A stretch of 64,000 nt of DNA from Flavobacterium sp. MDT1-60 (GCF_014844035.1 NZ_CP062159.1:1922001-1986000); one strand, 5' to 3'; positions 1 through 9,965 are shown, counted from the first letter of the stretch. A program made the numbers and translations. The notes: a model not told the origin generated them from the sequence alone.

Positions 1-1666
1 CGCTATCGATGCTAATTGTTCCGCCCATGGTTTCGACCTGCGATTTTACCAGATACAATCCTAATCCTTTACTATCGGGATAATTATGGAATCTTTGATA
101 AAGACCAAAAATCTTGTCACGGTTTCTTTCAAGATCTATGCCAATTCCGTTGTCCTTAAAAGTTAATATGGCCTGGTGGTCTATTTGCTCAGCCATTATT
201 GATATTTTTAATTTCCGATTTTCAGATTTGTATTTAATGGAATTCGTTAGTAAGTTGAGTAAAATGCTTTCTATATAGGCTTTGTTTGTATTTAGTAAAG
301 GTACTCTGTCGAATTTAAGTTTGATGATTGGTTTGTGTAATTCTATTTGAAATGATAATTGACTAAATACGTTTTCGAATACTTCTTTTAGTGAAACCTC
401 TTCTTTTTGCATTGAAGGATTGTCTTTAATAATGATGACTTTTACGAGATCATTGATGGTTTCGTTCAGAAGGTGTGTCGACTTTGTAAATCCTGCGATG
501 ATTTCCTCAAGTTCCAGATTATCGACAGGGATATCTTCTATAAGATTTAAAAGTCCAATTAAATTGGATAGAGGGGCTCTAAGATTGTGTGATGTGATGT
601 ATGAAAACTGTTTTAAATCCTTGTTGTTTTGGGTTAGTTCGCGAATTAGGTGTTCTTTTTCTGTTTCTAGTTTTTTCTCATCTGTAATGTCTCTTTGTAT
701 TGATATCCAGTGCGAAATCACGCCTTCATTGTTGAAAATTGGAATCATTGAAAAACGAACCCAGTATTCTTCTTTTTGTTTAGTGTAGCTGATAGTTTCG
801 ATTAAACATTCTTCTTCATTTTTAATAGCTCTTAAAAGTTTTTTTAACTCCTCAGAGTCGGATTTTGGTCCTTTGAAAATGTTTGGAGATTTTCCTATAA
901 TTTCGTTGGAATGATATCCTGACATTTCAGAAAATGCAGGGTTTACGTATACTATTTTTGGAATTCTATGGCTCACAGAATTGGCTTCTGTTATTAAAAT
1001 AGAGTCTTTAGATTGTGTAATTACGGTTTCTAAAAGTTTTAATCGCTGTTCTTCCTCTTTTTGTTTCGTAATATCCTGAATAGCTCCAATCATTCTGATG
1101 GCTCTTCCTTTTTCGTCTTTAAGTAAAAACCCCCGGTCTAATACGTATTTATAGGTTCCGTTAGCACATCTGAAACGGTATTGATCCTGCCATTTCTCTG
1201 TTTTTTGCTCAATGAACGAATATAATTTAATTGACATTCTAATGCTGTCTTCAGGATGAATTTTGTCAAACCACCATTTTGAAGTTGTACCTACATCTTC
1301 TTGGTTGTAACCAAACACGTTTTCTATTCCTTTATTCCAGCTAATACTATCTTCCTGGATTTTCCAGTCCCAAATTGTGTCACTTGTCGCTTTGGCGACA
1401 ATATCATATTTTTCGTTCGATTCTTTAATTTCTTCGTTTGTCTGTTTTAATTTTTCAAAAACAGATTTGTTTCTGACTTCATTTTTAGAAAGTATATATT
1501 TGAAGACCAGTCCTGTGGTTAAAATGAAAAAAAAATCTTTTATAAGAAATAAATTGTAGTTTTCTGTGGATGAAAAGTAATTAGTGAGTAATTTATGACA
1601 AATTATGGTCATAAATAACGAAATAATAATATAAATTAGAGTAATTTGGAGAGTTTTACTTTTCAT
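1..1666 (-). CDS. PAS-PAS membrane sensor histidine kinase (3' end cut by window edge)
   Basis: Reading the minus strand from ATG at 1666 gives an open frame of 555 codons running off the window. Residues about 5-27 and 40-62 are hydrophobic and look like two membrane segments. Two PAS domains follow (roughly 85-200 and 205-325), the first containing a PAC-like stretch. The H-box reads SHNLRAPLSNL with the phospho-accepting His near residue 360. An N-box (LLNLLTNSIKY), a G1 box (DNGIGID) and a G2 box (GLGLYLVK) follow, so only the last few dozen residues are missing. It is an inner-membrane kinase that would phosphorylate a response regulator lying outside the window; the signal is unknown. 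It is divergent from typA. Confidence 0.9.
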   Translation of the reverse strand, partial: MKSKTLQITLIYIIISLFMTIICHKLLTNYFSSTENYNLFLIKDFFFILTTGLVFKYILSKNEVRNKSVFEKLKQTNEEIKESNEKYDIVAKATSDTIWDWKIQEDSISWNKGIENVFGYNQEDVGTTSKWWFDKIHPEDSIRMSIKLYSFIEQKTEKWQDQYRFRCANGTYKYVLDRGFLLKDEKGRAIRMIGAIQDITKQKEEEQRLKLLETVITQSKDSILITEANSVSHRIPKIVYVNPAFSEMSGYHSNEIIGKSPNIFKGPKSDSEELKKLLRAIKNEEECLIETISYTKQKEEYWVRFSMIPIFNNEGVISHWISIQRDITDEKKLETEKEHLIRELTQNNKDLKQFSYITSHNLRAPLSNLIGLLNLIEDIPVDNLELEEIIAGFTKSTHLLNETINDLVKVIIIKDNPSMQKEEVSLKEVFENVFSQLSFQIELHKPIIKLKFDRVPLLNTNKAYIESILLNLLTNSIKYKSENRKLKISIMAEQIDHQAILTFKDNGIGIDLERNRDKIFGLYQRFHNYPDSKGLGLYLVKSQVETMGGTISIDS

Positions 1667-1670
1667 TACT

Positions 1671-1693
1671 CAAATATAGTTAAATTAACTATA
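1671..1693 (-). promoter_or_regulatory. -7 box with overlapping 19-bp palindrome before the histidine kinase
   Basis: On the minus strand TATATTTG (1678-1671) fits the Bacteroidetes -7 consensus TAnnTTTG. A perfect 19-nt palindrome, 8-9 bp arms around one base, covers 1675-1693. The box ends only four bases before the kinase ATG at 1666, so a transcript from here would have almost no leader. A regulator could bind the palindrome, but this is inference. Confidence 0.4.
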
Positions 1694-1806
1694 ATTCAGC
1701 AATTATTGAATGTCAATTTGACACTTAAATTTACATTGATTCGTGAACTAATTACTTGGATATACGCAAACTATCAAAGAAACGTTTTTTATATCAAAAT
1801 AAAGTG

Positions 1807-1814
1807 TACCTTTG
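1807..1814 (+). promoter_or_regulatory. typA -7 promoter box
   Basis: TACCTTTG matches the TAnnTTTG box used by the primary sigma factor of Bacteroidetes. It lies 19 bases before the typA ATG. No convincing TTG box is seen at the usual upstream spacing. Confidence 0.6.
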
Positions 1815-1833
1815 CACCCATTAAAAATCACAG

Positions 1834-3630
1834 ATGGAATCTATTAGAAACATTGCAATTATTGCCCACGTCGATCACGGTAAAACCACTTTGGTTGATA
1901 AAATTATGTATCACTGTCAATTATTTCGTGACAACGAAAATACAGGTGATTTAATTCTTGATAATAACGATTTAGAGCGTGAGAGAGGTATTACTATTAC
2001 TTCTAAAAACGTATCAGTTCAATATAAAGGAACAAAAATCAATATTATTGACACTCCAGGCCACGCCGATTTTGGAGGTGAAGTAGAACGTGTATTGAAC
2101 ATGGCCGATGGTGTATGTTTGCTAGTGGATGCTTTTGAAGGTCCAATGCCACAAACTCGTTTTGTATTACAAAAAGCTATTGACTTAGGTCTTAAGCCAT
2201 GTGTAGTTATCAATAAAGTAGATAAAGAAAACTGTACTCCTGAAGAAGTTCATGAAAAAGTTTTTGACTTAATGTTTGAATTAGGTGCTACTGAAGAGCA
2301 ATTAGATTTTCCAACTGTTTATGGTTCTGCTAAAAACAACTGGATGTCTGATGATTGGAGAAACCAAACTGACAACATCGAGCCTTTATTGGATATGGTT
2401 ATCAAAAATGTACCTGCTCCTAAAGTATCAGAAGGAACTCCTCAAATGTTGATTACATCTTTAGATTTCTCTGCTTTTACAGGTCGTATCGCTATTGGTC
2501 GTCTTGAGAGAGGTGTATTGAATGAAGGTATGCCAATTTCTTTGGTAAAAAGAGATGGTAAAATTATAAAATCACGTATTAAGGAATTACATACTTTTGA
2601 AGGTTTAGGCCGTAAAAAAGTACAACAAGTAATCGCTGGTGATATTTGTGCAATTATTGGAGTTGAAGGTTTTGAAATTGGAGATACTATCGCTGATTCT
2701 GAAAACCCTGAAGCTTTACAAACAATTGCTATCGATGAGCCTACAATGAGTATGTTGTTTACAATCAACGACTCACCTTTCTTTGGAAAAGAAGGTAAAT
2801 TTGTAACTTCTCGTCATATTAGAGAAAGATTGACAAAAGAATTAGAGAAAAACTTAGCTATGAAGTTAGGTGAAACTGATTCTGCTGATAAATTCATGGT
2901 TTTTGGTCGTGGAGTACTTCACTTATCTGTTCTTATTGAAACAATGAGAAGAGAAGGTTATGAGTTGCAAATCGGTCAGCCACAAGTTATCATCAAAGAA
3001 ATTGATGGTAAAAAATGTGAGCCAATTGAGGAATTGACAATCGACTTACCAGAAAACCTTTCAGGTAGAGCAGTTGAATTCGTTACAATGCGTAAAGGAG
3101 AAATGCTTTCTATGGAAACTAAAGGGGAACGTATGATTGTAAAATTTAATATTCCATCACGTGGAATTATTGGATTGCGTAACCAATTGCTTACTGCAAC
3201 AGCTGGTGAGGCTATTATGGCACACCGTTTTATTGGATATGAGCCTTATAAAGGAGAAATTGCCGGACGTAACAAAGGTTCATTGATTTCTATGGAAAAA
3301 GGAAAAGCCATTCCTTATTCTATTGATAAATTGCAAGATCGTGGTAAGTTTTTTGTTGAACCAAATGCCGAAATTTACGAAGGTCAGGTAATTGGAGAAA
3401 ACTCTCGTGCTGATGATATGTGTGTAAACGTAACTAAGGAGAAAAAACAGTCTAACGTACGTTCTTCTGGAAATGATGAAAAAGCCAGAATTATTCCTCC
3501 AATTATTTTCTCTCTTGAAGAAGCTTTAGAATACATTCAAAAAGATGAATATGTAGAGGTTACACCAAAATCTATTCGTTTGAGAAAAATCTATTTAACA
3601 GAAACTGATAGAAAAAGATTTAAAATCTAA
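1834..3630 (+). CDS. typA: Translational GTPase TypA/BipA
   Basis: A 598-residue EF-G-like GTPase of the usual TypA length. The G1 P-loop is AHVDHGKTT (residues 11-19), G3 is DTPGH (73-77) and G4 is NKVD (127-130). Domain II, the EF-G-like domains III and V, and the TypA-specific C-terminal part follow (for example [17 protein letters not shown]). The protein binds 70S ribosomes and supports ribosome assembly and growth under stress or cold. The ATG follows a clear -7 box. It is a single-gene unit ending at a strong hairpin shared with the convergent gene. Confidence 0.97.
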   Translation: MESIRNIAIIAHVDHGKTTLVDKIMYHCQLFRDNENTGDLILDNNDLERERGITITSKNVSVQYKGTKINIIDTPGHADFGGEVERVLNMADGVCLLVDAFEGPMPQTRFVLQKAIDLGLKPCVVINKVDKENCTPEEVHEKVFDLMFELGATEEQLDFPTVYGSAKNNWMSDDWRNQTDNIEPLLDMVIKNVPAPKVSEGTPQMLITSLDFSAFTGRIAIGRLERGVLNEGMPISLVKRDGKIIKSRIKELHTFEGLGRKKVQQVIAGDICAIIGVEGFEIGDTIADSENPEALQTIAIDEPTMSMLFTINDSPFFGKEGKFVTSRHIRERLTKELEKNLAMKLGETDSADKFMVFGRGVLHLSVLIETMRREGYELQIGQPQVIIKEIDGKKCEPIEELTIDLPENLSGRAVEFVTMRKGEMLSMETKGERMIVKFNIPSRGIIGLRNQLLTATAGEAIMAHRFIGYEPYKGEIAGRNKGSLISMEKGKAIPYSIDKLQDRGKFFVEPNAEIYEGQVIGENSRADDMCVNVTKEKKQSNVRSSGNDEKARIIPPIIFSLEEALEYIQKDEYVEVTPKSIRLRKIYLTETDRKRFKI

Positions 3631-3643
3631 GGATTTAAAATTC

Positions 3644-3688
3644 AATAAAAAAAGTCCCAAATTCCTTACGGAGTTTGGGATTTTTTTG
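3644..3688. terminator. Bidirectional intrinsic terminator between typA and the T9SS protein gene
   Basis: An inverted repeat (TCCCAAATTCC / GGAGTTTGGGA, one mismatch, stem 3655-3680) is flanked by an A-run on the left and a T7 run on the right. It can therefore stop typA and the convergent minus-strand gene. Confidence 0.85.
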
Positions 3689-3744
3689 TTTTCGGAAGTG
3701 GTGTATAAAATATTCCGAAGCTTCAGGATTTTAATTTATTCTAG

Positions 3745-6075
3745 TTATCTCTTCAAACTAAAATGGCCTTTTATGATCCTGCCATCAGAAAAGATTAAAT
3801 TAAACCAATAATCATCTGCTGGTAATTGTTGTCCATTAAATAAGCCTGTCCATCCGCTGCTGGTTTGATTCATTTGTTTTACTAATTTTCCATAACGATC
3901 AAAAATTGAAATCGTATAATCCGGAAGCTGATCCAGATTTTTAACGTACCATAAATCATTGTAACTATCTCCGTTTGGTGTAAAGAATCTAGGATAATCC
4001 AGAACAATTACCAGATAAGAATTAGAAAGTCCACAGCCATTTTTATCTCTTGCAATTGCATTATAGATTCCCGGATTTACATCATTAAATAAAGGCTCGC
4101 CCTGAAAGTTTATACCATCTAATGAGAATTCATAGTTTCCAACACCCGTATATTCAATTAAAACTGAATTTTCATTGGCAGCAAAATCCTTTATAGTCAC
4201 TCCTGTTATGGTTCCAGGCTCTGATGGAAGTATTTTATATTTTTTTGTTTTTTTACAACCATTAGGGTTGGTTACAGTTACTGTATAATCGCCAATTGCA
4301 TCTACTAAAATGGAGTTTGAAGTACTACCGGTGTTCCATAAATAACTGCTGAAACCGGTCGCAACGCTTAAGGTAATTTCATCTCCAATGCATAGATATT
4401 GAATTTCATCTTCAAAATTTGCAGGATTAAAAGTGTTTACAACAAGCGTAATCGAAACAATATCATAACAGTCAGGTCCGTTAATGACTCTTGCGTAAAT
4501 TGTCTGACTGAAAGCGGTTGTATTTTTAAATGTATTTGGTAAAGGATTTGCTTCTGTTAATGCATCATTCGGATTTAAAAAATAATTAACGGTCAATCCG
4601 TTAGGTAAACCTGAAATGATCTGTGGAGTTACTTCTGTACTAAGATCAAATTGATACAGGCCATCCTGATTTTCATCACCATCACAAATCGCGATAGGAT
4701 TCTGATTTGCAATGTTGTTGTTTGAAATCTGCAAGGTCACTTCAGCGATTTTAAAACAGCCATATTTATTTTCAATTCTGGCAAAAACAACCTGATTTGT
4801 TGTCTTGTTGGTATATTTTTCAGGTGTTAAAATAGGATTTGTCTTTGCCTCAGCATTGGCTAATGTTTCATAGAATCCCTGATTGATATTTTCGGTAGTA
4901 TTGTTTTTTACAATATTATTGATTTTAGTCAGATTAAAAATCGAGACTCCATCTGTGTCGTCATCACATTGATAAATAGAAGTATTCGTTGTTACTATTT
5001 CTGATGCAAATTCAATTTTTATTTCTCCGGTTAGTACACAAGCTGAAGGTGTTAAAGTAACTTCTACTTTATAAGTTCCTGATTCGGTTGGATTATAAGA
5101 GGGTTGGTTTGCTGAATTGAGAACAACGCCATCTTTATACCATTTATAAGAATAGGTCGCTGACAAATTTGTATTTAAAGTTTTTGGAGTACCATAACAA
5201 ACCGGATTATTAGTCAGGGATGTTTGGTCCGGTCCAAAATCAATTTTAGAAGCAAAACTGCCGGCTTCTAAAAAAACTGCCGAGTCATAATATCTATTTT
5301 TATCGTCAGCAATAACTAATTTTATATGGTATTTTTTTCCTGCAACCACATTGGTCTGGGCATTCATTACGATAGTTTGACCGGCGTAGTTTATTGGACT
5401 CCTATTGTTGTTTAAACCATTAAAATAGTTTTCATTTATGGCTGGGCATCCATCATATCGATCTCCGTTAATGGCTACACTTGGTGGAATAGTTGGATGT
5501 ACAATTGTTGACGAAACTGGTGTCGTTGTATTCGGTAATACTGCTAGATTCTTATAGGGATCATTTGTTCCCGCTTCCTTAATTAAAAATGCAAATCCAT
5601 CTGAATATACACAAGGATAAAAAAATTGATATTCGTTAGAAGCAAAAATATAATTAAAACTTAAAAAATCAGTGAGGGGAACATAGTCAAATTCTAGTAC
5701 TGTTGCATTTATAGAATTAACTCGTAAAGCCTGATCTAAATCGGTATCACCCAGCCACTCAGGACTTCCTTCGCCCAAATAACTAGAATAAGGGCCAACG
5801 GCATTTTTACTTGTAGAGGTTGTTAAAACAACGCCTTCCGCAAAAGGAAATTTACTTGTACCGGCATTAAAATAAGCAAAACTATTTTGTGAGGGTGTAA
5901 AATTATCTCCTTTTCCGGAAGCATTGGTAATGGAAACGCACGAACTGTTTACTAAAACATCTTCAACAAGTTGTTGCGGTGTTTTTTGATCGTTTATATT
6001 GATATATTGCGCATTTACCTTACCAGATAAACAACAAATAAAAACAGCAACCAAAAAGCATTTAATATAATTCAT
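3745..6075 (-). CDS. Secreted protein with choice-of-anchor L and T9SS type-B (gliding-motility C-terminal) sorting domains
   Basis: 776 residues. A Sec signal peptide (about 1-22, ending VNAQ) is followed by a choice-of-anchor L-like domain (about 30-270, with FNYIFASNEY and DGFAFLI). The middle has Ig-like or PKD-like repeats rich in Asn/Thr with DDTDGVSIFNLT-type segments. The last 85 residues start FFTPNGDSYNDLW and end with a lysine/arginine. This is the CHU_C/type-B sorting domain used by the type IX secretion system of gliding Bacteroidetes. The protein is thus expected on the cell surface or secreted; its ligand is unknown. It has its own unit and terminates at the shared hairpin near 3650-3690. 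Confidence 0.92.
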   Translation of the reverse strand: MNYIKCFLVAVFICCLSGKVNAQYININDQKTPQQLVEDVLVNSSCVSITNASGKGDNFTPSQNSFAYFNAGTSKFPFAEGVVLTTSTSKNAVGPYSSYLGEGSPEWLGDTDLDQALRVNSINATVLEFDYVPLTDFLSFNYIFASNEYQFFYPCVYSDGFAFLIKEAGTNDPYKNLAVLPNTTTPVSSTIVHPTIPPSVAINGDRYDGCPAINENYFNGLNNNRSPINYAGQTIVMNAQTNVVAGKKYHIKLVIADDKNRYYDSAVFLEAGSFASKIDFGPDQTSLTNNPVCYGTPKTLNTNLSATYSYKWYKDGVVLNSANQPSYNPTESGTYKVEVTLTPSACVLTGEIKIEFASEIVTTNTSIYQCDDDTDGVSIFNLTKINNIVKNNTTENINQGFYETLANAEAKTNPILTPEKYTNKTTNQVVFARIENKYGCFKIAEVTLQISNNNIANQNPIAICDGDENQDGLYQFDLSTEVTPQIISGLPNGLTVNYFLNPNDALTEANPLPNTFKNTTAFSQTIYARVINGPDCYDIVSITLVVNTFNPANFEDEIQYLCIGDEITLSVATGFSSYLWNTGSTSNSILVDAIGDYTVTVTNPNGCKKTKKYKILPSEPGTITGVTIKDFAANENSVLIEYTGVGNYEFSLDGINFQGEPLFNDVNPGIYNAIARDKNGCGLSNSYLVIVLDYPRFFTPNGDSYNDLWYVKNLDQLPDYTISIFDRYGKLVKQMNQTSSGWTGLFNGQQLPADDYWFNLIFSDGRIIKGHFSLKR

Positions 6076-6088
6076 AGTAACAAATATA

Positions 6089-6925
6089 CTATAAATCCCT
6101 ATTTTTTAATAATTTGTATGAGAAGTAAATAAATAAAAATGTCCAGACCAGAACGATAAAAATTGACAGATAATGCACACCATAATCTTTTGTGTTTTCA
6201 ACTCCCATTTGGGTACCGATACTTCTAATTACTGATAATCTTGTAAACGGTTCAATAATTAAATTTGACATTGCTTCTAATGGGAAAAACTTCATTATAG
6301 TATATCCTGCTGTGCTTTCAGGGAAAAGTTTAAAAACTAAAAGAGCTTTTGCGATTCCTTCGAAAATACTCCATACTAATAAGAAGCCTAAGGCAAAAGC
6401 AGAACGTTTTACTAATATTCCTAAAAATAAACAGAAAGAAAAGAAACCGGTCAATTTTACAAAAAAGGCTAAAAGATAATCCAGATCCATAAAAATGACA
6501 TCAAATTCGTTATAAGATGAAAAGCATAATCCGAGAATTAAACTCATCACAAAAACAAAAATAGTCGAACACAATGCAAAAAGCACCACCGTTAAAAACT
6601 TAGACAAAATGAATTCTTTTTTACTTAAGCCGTCAATCAAATTTTGTTTTAATGTACCATAACTGTATTCGTTAGCCATCATAGAAACAATGACAATAGC
6701 TAAGAAAAATTTCAGCCAGGCTGCTACATAAGTATTAAAATGCCAGATAAATGGGAAATTGAAAATTCCCATTTCAGCTAAATGAAATTTAAAAACGCCT
6801 AAGTCAAACTTTATAGAGGCAATTAAAGCGATAAAGGAAAGTAAAACAAAATAGGTTAAAGTAAGAACACGACTGGCTTTGTTTTTCCAGATTTTTTGTA
6901 ATTCTATAGATAAAAGTCTTTTCAT
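6089..6925 (-). CDS. ABC-2 type transporter permease
   Basis: 278 residues with about six hydrophobic segments (for example residues 22-40, 58-82, 105-135, 148-190 and 255-272). An N-terminal amphipathic start (SIELQKIWKNKASR) is typical of ABC-2 permeases. A cytoplasmic motif, ANEYSYGTLKQNLIDGLSKKEF, matches the usual 'E...GTLK..L..P.SR..i..sK' region. It starts three bases after the ATPase gene stops, so both are translated from one message and form one inner-membrane exporter. The substrate cannot be read from the sequence; homologues export peptides, drugs or lipid-linked compounds. Confidence 0.88.
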   Translation of the reverse strand: MKRLLSIELQKIWKNKASRVLTLTYFVLLSFIALIASIKFDLGVFKFHLAEMGIFNFPFIWHFNTYVAAWLKFFLAIVIVSMMANEYSYGTLKQNLIDGLSKKEFILSKFLTVVLFALCSTIFVFVMSLILGLCFSSYNEFDVIFMDLDYLLAFFVKLTGFFSFCLFLGILVKRSAFALGFLLVWSIFEGIAKALLVFKLFPESTAGYTIMKFFPLEAMSNLIIEPFTRLSVIRSIGTQMGVENTKDYGVHYLSIFIVLVWTFLFIYFSYKLLKNRDL

Positions 6926-6928
6926 GGT

Positions 6929-7840
6929 TTAGTTTTTTTGGATGGTAGCGTTTTTGGTTAATTCTAAAAATTGTGCTTCTAAACTATTTTTACGTTTTAC
7001 TAAATGACTCAAGGTAATATTTTTAGAAAACAAAAACTGATTAAGTTCTGAAGCTGATAATTCTGATTTTAAATACACCAAAATTTTTCCATCTTCATCT
7101 GTAATTCTGTCTATAGCCGGATGTTCCTGCAAAGCCGTTTTTAAAAGTAAATTATCATTGGCCTGAACTTCAAAGAAACCTTCATTCGCTGACATCCCGT
7201 CAACTGAACCTGAATATAAAATTTCGCCTTTTCTTAAAACAATTACATGCGAACACACTTTTTCGACTTCATCGAGTAAATGCGAAGCCAATAAAATAGT
7301 CGTTCCCTGCGAAGCGATTTTTTTAATAATATCTCGAATTTGGTGAATCCCCTGCGGATCTAAACCATTTGTTGGTTCATCTAAAATTAAAATTTCTGGA
7401 TCGTTTAAAAGGGCCGAGGCAATCGCTAAACGTTGTTTCATCCCTAAAGAGAATGTACTAAACTTACTGTCTTTTCTTTCGGTTAAACCAACTAAATCAA
7501 GCTTTTCATTGATCTTAGCATAATTGATACTTTTTATTTTGCAAACCAGTTTCAGATTTTCTTCCGCTGTCATATAGGGGTAAAAGTTGGGTCTTTCTAT
7601 AATAGCACCCACTTTTTTTAAAGCTTCATGTGTTTGCATTTGACCGTTAAACCAACGGTAATCGCCCGAAGTTCTATTTACAACACTAAGTACAATTCCC
7701 AAAGTAGTCGATTTTCCGCTTCCGTTTGGGCCTAAAATACCGTAAACACGGCCTTTCTGTATTTCAAAAGATACATTTTTTAAGGCCTGAATTCGGCCGT
7801 ATCTTTTACTAAGATTTTCAATGGTAAGAATGGTTTCCAA
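6929..7840 (-). CDS. ABC transporter ATP-binding protein (exporter, BcrA-like)
   Basis: 303 residues. Walker A is GPNGSGKST (about 38-46), the Q-loop lies near GAIIERPNFYPYMTAEENL, the signature is FSLGMKQRL (a variant of LSGGQ common in this subfamily) and Walker B is LILDEPTNGLD followed by the H-loop LLASHLLDEVEKV. A C-terminal extension of about 90 residues is typical for drug/peptide exporter ATPases. It is the first gene of a two-gene operon with the downstream permease and is divergent from the gene at 7949. Confidence 0.93.
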   Translation of the reverse strand: METILTIENLSKRYGRIQALKNVSFEIQKGRVYGILGPNGSGKSTTLGIVLSVVNRTSGDYRWFNGQMQTHEALKKVGAIIERPNFYPYMTAEENLKLVCKIKSINYAKINEKLDLVGLTERKDSKFSTFSLGMKQRLAIASALLNDPEILILDEPTNGLDPQGIHQIRDIIKKIASQGTTILLASHLLDEVEKVCSHVIVLRKGEILYSGSVDGMSANEGFFEVQANDNLLLKTALQEHPAIDRITDEDGKILVYLKSELSASELNQFLFSKNITLSHLVKRKNSLEAQFLELTKNATIQKN

Positions 7841-7922
7841 ATTTATTTCGGTTTTAGTTTTTAGTATGACGATCCAACTTGTATATTGTTACGCTAAATT
7901 TATTTATATCATGCGATTGATG

Positions 7923-7930
7923 TAAATTTG
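7923..7930 (+). promoter_or_regulatory. -7 promoter box upstream of the gene at 7949
   Basis: TAAATTTG matches TAnnTTTG and ends 18 bases before the ATG, the normal leader length for this group. Confidence 0.5.
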
Positions 7931-7948
7931 TACTAAAGATATTCAAAA

Positions 7949-9001
7949 ATGAGCGAACCTTTAATGGTTTTAAAAAAACCGTCTTATCCTTTAACGCCAT
8001 CTCTTTTAAGTTATTTAGAGCGCTACGAACGTATCTCGAAAGTATCAGTGTTCTATGATGATTTGTTGCGATTTGCAGGTTCTGTAAATGTCTACGATAA
8101 AAATGAAACGGATACTTTATGGATTCGTGTTTATTACAGTGAATTTGAAAGAAATGAAATTGACTTAAATCTGAAAAAAATCTATTCGCTTTTACATTCT
8201 GATGGAAATAGCGAGATTATTCAGTTTCTAAATATCGATGCGATTGACTATTGTACTTTCGGAAATTCAAAACCTTTTAGAATCAAAGTCAGAAATATTC
8301 TGAATGATAATTATGTTCATTTTTACATTAAAAAAGCTGATGCTTCCAGAATTTACGGATTAGAATTAGAAGATATTCTTTCGCCCGATAAAATCAATTT
8401 CTTAGTTTTTAAAGACACTTTAATTGAAGAACATATTATCGGAATTCCGGGTGATGTTTTTATGGATACTTTATTGGATAGTTGTACTGAAATGGAAAAA
8501 TCCCAAATTGCAAAAGAATTTGTAAAGTTCAACGAGCGCTGTATGATCAGGCTTTTGGGAGATATGCGTGCGTACAATTATGTAATTGTCCCGATTCACG
8601 ATTTTGATCAGGTGGTTTATAAAATTCGTCCGATTGATTTTGATCAGCAATGTTATGAAGGGAATTTCAAGGTCTATCGCCCGCAATTTTTTAAGGAGAA
8701 TTATCCGATGATAAAACTTATTAAAGAGAAATTAGAAGATCGTTCGATTATTCAATATAAAGATGAAGAAAGAGCGATTCTGGCAAAACGCATTCATTCT
8801 GCCGAAAACCGAATTAAAAAACTATTGAATATTATGTGTCACGATACCATTTCGACAGAAGAACATCTGAATCAACTAAAAATGGAATTGTACCGTTATA
8901 CCAATGATATGAAATTTAAAAATGCCAAATCGATGGGGCATATTATGTTCGCGGCATTTGAATTTATTACCCGTAACTTTAAAAATACAAATTTAATCTA
9001 G
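7949..9001 (+). CDS. Uncharacterised protein with kinase-fold-like motifs
   Basis: 350 residues, no signal peptide or membrane segment. I do not recognise a named family. Some features resemble a degenerate protein-kinase/aminoglycoside-phosphotransferase fold. FYIKK (126-130) could be the beta3 lysine strand, IEEHIIGIPGD (159-169) could be the hinge, and GDMRAYN (204-210), followed 20 residues later by RPIDFDQ (228-233), is arranged like a catalytic loop (G-D-x-x-x-x-N) and a metal-binding IDFD motif. The C-terminal 100 residues are basic and helical. Position: single gene, divergent from the ABC exporter, followed by a lipoprotein gene. The function is unknown and the kinase reading is inference. 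Confidence 0.75.
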   Translation: MSEPLMVLKKPSYPLTPSLLSYLERYERISKVSVFYDDLLRFAGSVNVYDKNETDTLWIRVYYSEFERNEIDLNLKKIYSLLHSDGNSEIIQFLNIDAIDYCTFGNSKPFRIKVRNILNDNYVHFYIKKADASRIYGLELEDILSPDKINFLVFKDTLIEEHIIGIPGDVFMDTLLDSCTEMEKSQIAKEFVKFNERCMIRLLGDMRAYNYVIVPIHDFDQVVYKIRPIDFDQQCYEGNFKVYRPQFFKENYPMIKLIKEKLEDRSIIQYKDEERAILAKRIHSAENRIKKLLNIMCHDTISTEEHLNQLKMELYRYTNDMKFKNAKSMGHIMFAAFEFITRNFKNTNLI

Positions 9002-9007
9002 TTTTTT

Positions 9008-9082
9008 TGCCACAGATTAAAAGGATTTTATTTAAATCCAACTTTGAGAAAATCATTTCAATCCTTTTAATCTGTAGCAAAC
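9008..9082. repeat. Palindromic intergenic repeat, GCCACAGATTAAA family
   Basis: The left arm GCCACAGATTAAAAGGATT (9008-9026) is mirrored by AATCCTTTTAATCTGT followed by AGC near 9060-9082. Related arms occur near 24192, 45420 and 45570. It looks like a repetitive extragenic palindrome that can fold in RNA after the upstream gene. Confidence 0.6.
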
Positions 9083-9099
9083 AATAAAAAAATAATCTT

Positions 9100-9960
9100 A
9101 TGAAAAAGTCTTTGTTAATTGTAACTTCTCTCGTTTTATTGGCTTGCCAGCAACAATCAGATAATGATTTGAAAGAGCTTTATTCACTTCCGAAAAAGTT
9201 AAAAGAAGTTTCGGGAATTACATATTTTCCTGAAAAAAAAATAATTTATACTTTAGAAGATAGTGGGAATAAAAATGCTATTTATGCTATAAATTCTGAA
9301 GGAAAATTAGATAAAATAATCACAATTACAAATGCAAAAAATGTAGATTGGGAAGATATTACTAAAGATAAAAAAGGGAATATTTACATTGGAGATTTTG
9401 GAAATAATGACAATGAACGAAAAGATCTTTGTATCTATAAAGTAAATAAAAATCAGCTCAATAAAGATCAGGCTTCCGCCGAGTATAAAGTTTCATTTTC
9501 GTATCCGGAACAAACAGAATTTCCTCCAAAGAAAAAAGAAATGTTTTATGATGTTGAAGGCTTCTTTGAACACGGAAACTATTTTTATCTCTTTACAAAA
9601 AACAGAAGTAAAGGCTTTGACGGAACTGCTTTTATTTATAAGATTCCAAATAAGCCAGGAACTCAAAAAGCAACTAAAATTGGTGAATTTAAAACCTGCA
9701 GTAACTACAATCATTGCGTATTGACAAGTGCAACAATTAGTCCTGATGGTAAAAAAGTAGTCTTGTTAAGCCACGACAAAATTGTTTTATTCAAAGGTTT
9801 TAAAGGAGATTTATTCCATAAAGGAACTCAAACGGAAATAAAACTAAATCACTTTTCTCAAAAAGAAGCTATAGTTTTCAAAGACAACAATACCCTACTA
9901 ATAGCTGACGAAAAAACAAATAAAGTAGGAGGAAATGTCTACGAATTCAAGTTAAAGTAA
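9100..9960 (+). CDS. Lipoprotein, probable beta-propeller (SdiA-regulated-like)
   Basis: 286 residues. The N-terminus (MKKSLLIVTSLVLLAC) is a lipoprotein signal with lipobox LLAC, so Cys16 is the lipidated residue. The body has repeated strands of the form 'SGITYFPEKKIIYTLEDSG', 'VDWEDITKDKKGNIYIGDFGNN' and 'DVEGFFEHGNYFYLFTKNR', which resemble blades of SdiA-regulated or NHL-type beta-propellers. Such proteins sit in the periplasm or on the outer membrane and may bind ligand or protein; no catalytic residues are evident. Its neighbour upstream is the unrecognised 350-residue protein, 98 bases away across a repeat. Confidence 0.75.
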   Translation: MKKSLLIVTSLVLLACQQQSDNDLKELYSLPKKLKEVSGITYFPEKKIIYTLEDSGNKNAIYAINSEGKLDKIITITNAKNVDWEDITKDKKGNIYIGDFGNNDNERKDLCIYKVNKNQLNKDQASAEYKVSFSYPEQTEFPPKKKEMFYDVEGFFEHGNYFYLFTKNRSKGFDGTAFIYKIPNKPGTQKATKIGEFKTCSNYNHCVLTSATISPDGKKVVLLSHDKIVLFKGFKGDLFHKGTQTEIKLNHFSQKEAIVFKDNNTLLIADEKTNKVGGNVYEFKLK

Positions 9961-9965
9961 AAAAG

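Noticed and set aside
2019..2768. Open frames antisense to typA (2019-2213, 2442-2768)
   Set aside because: They lie entirely within a strongly conserved gene and show no domain; ordinary antisense frames in AT-rich coding DNA.
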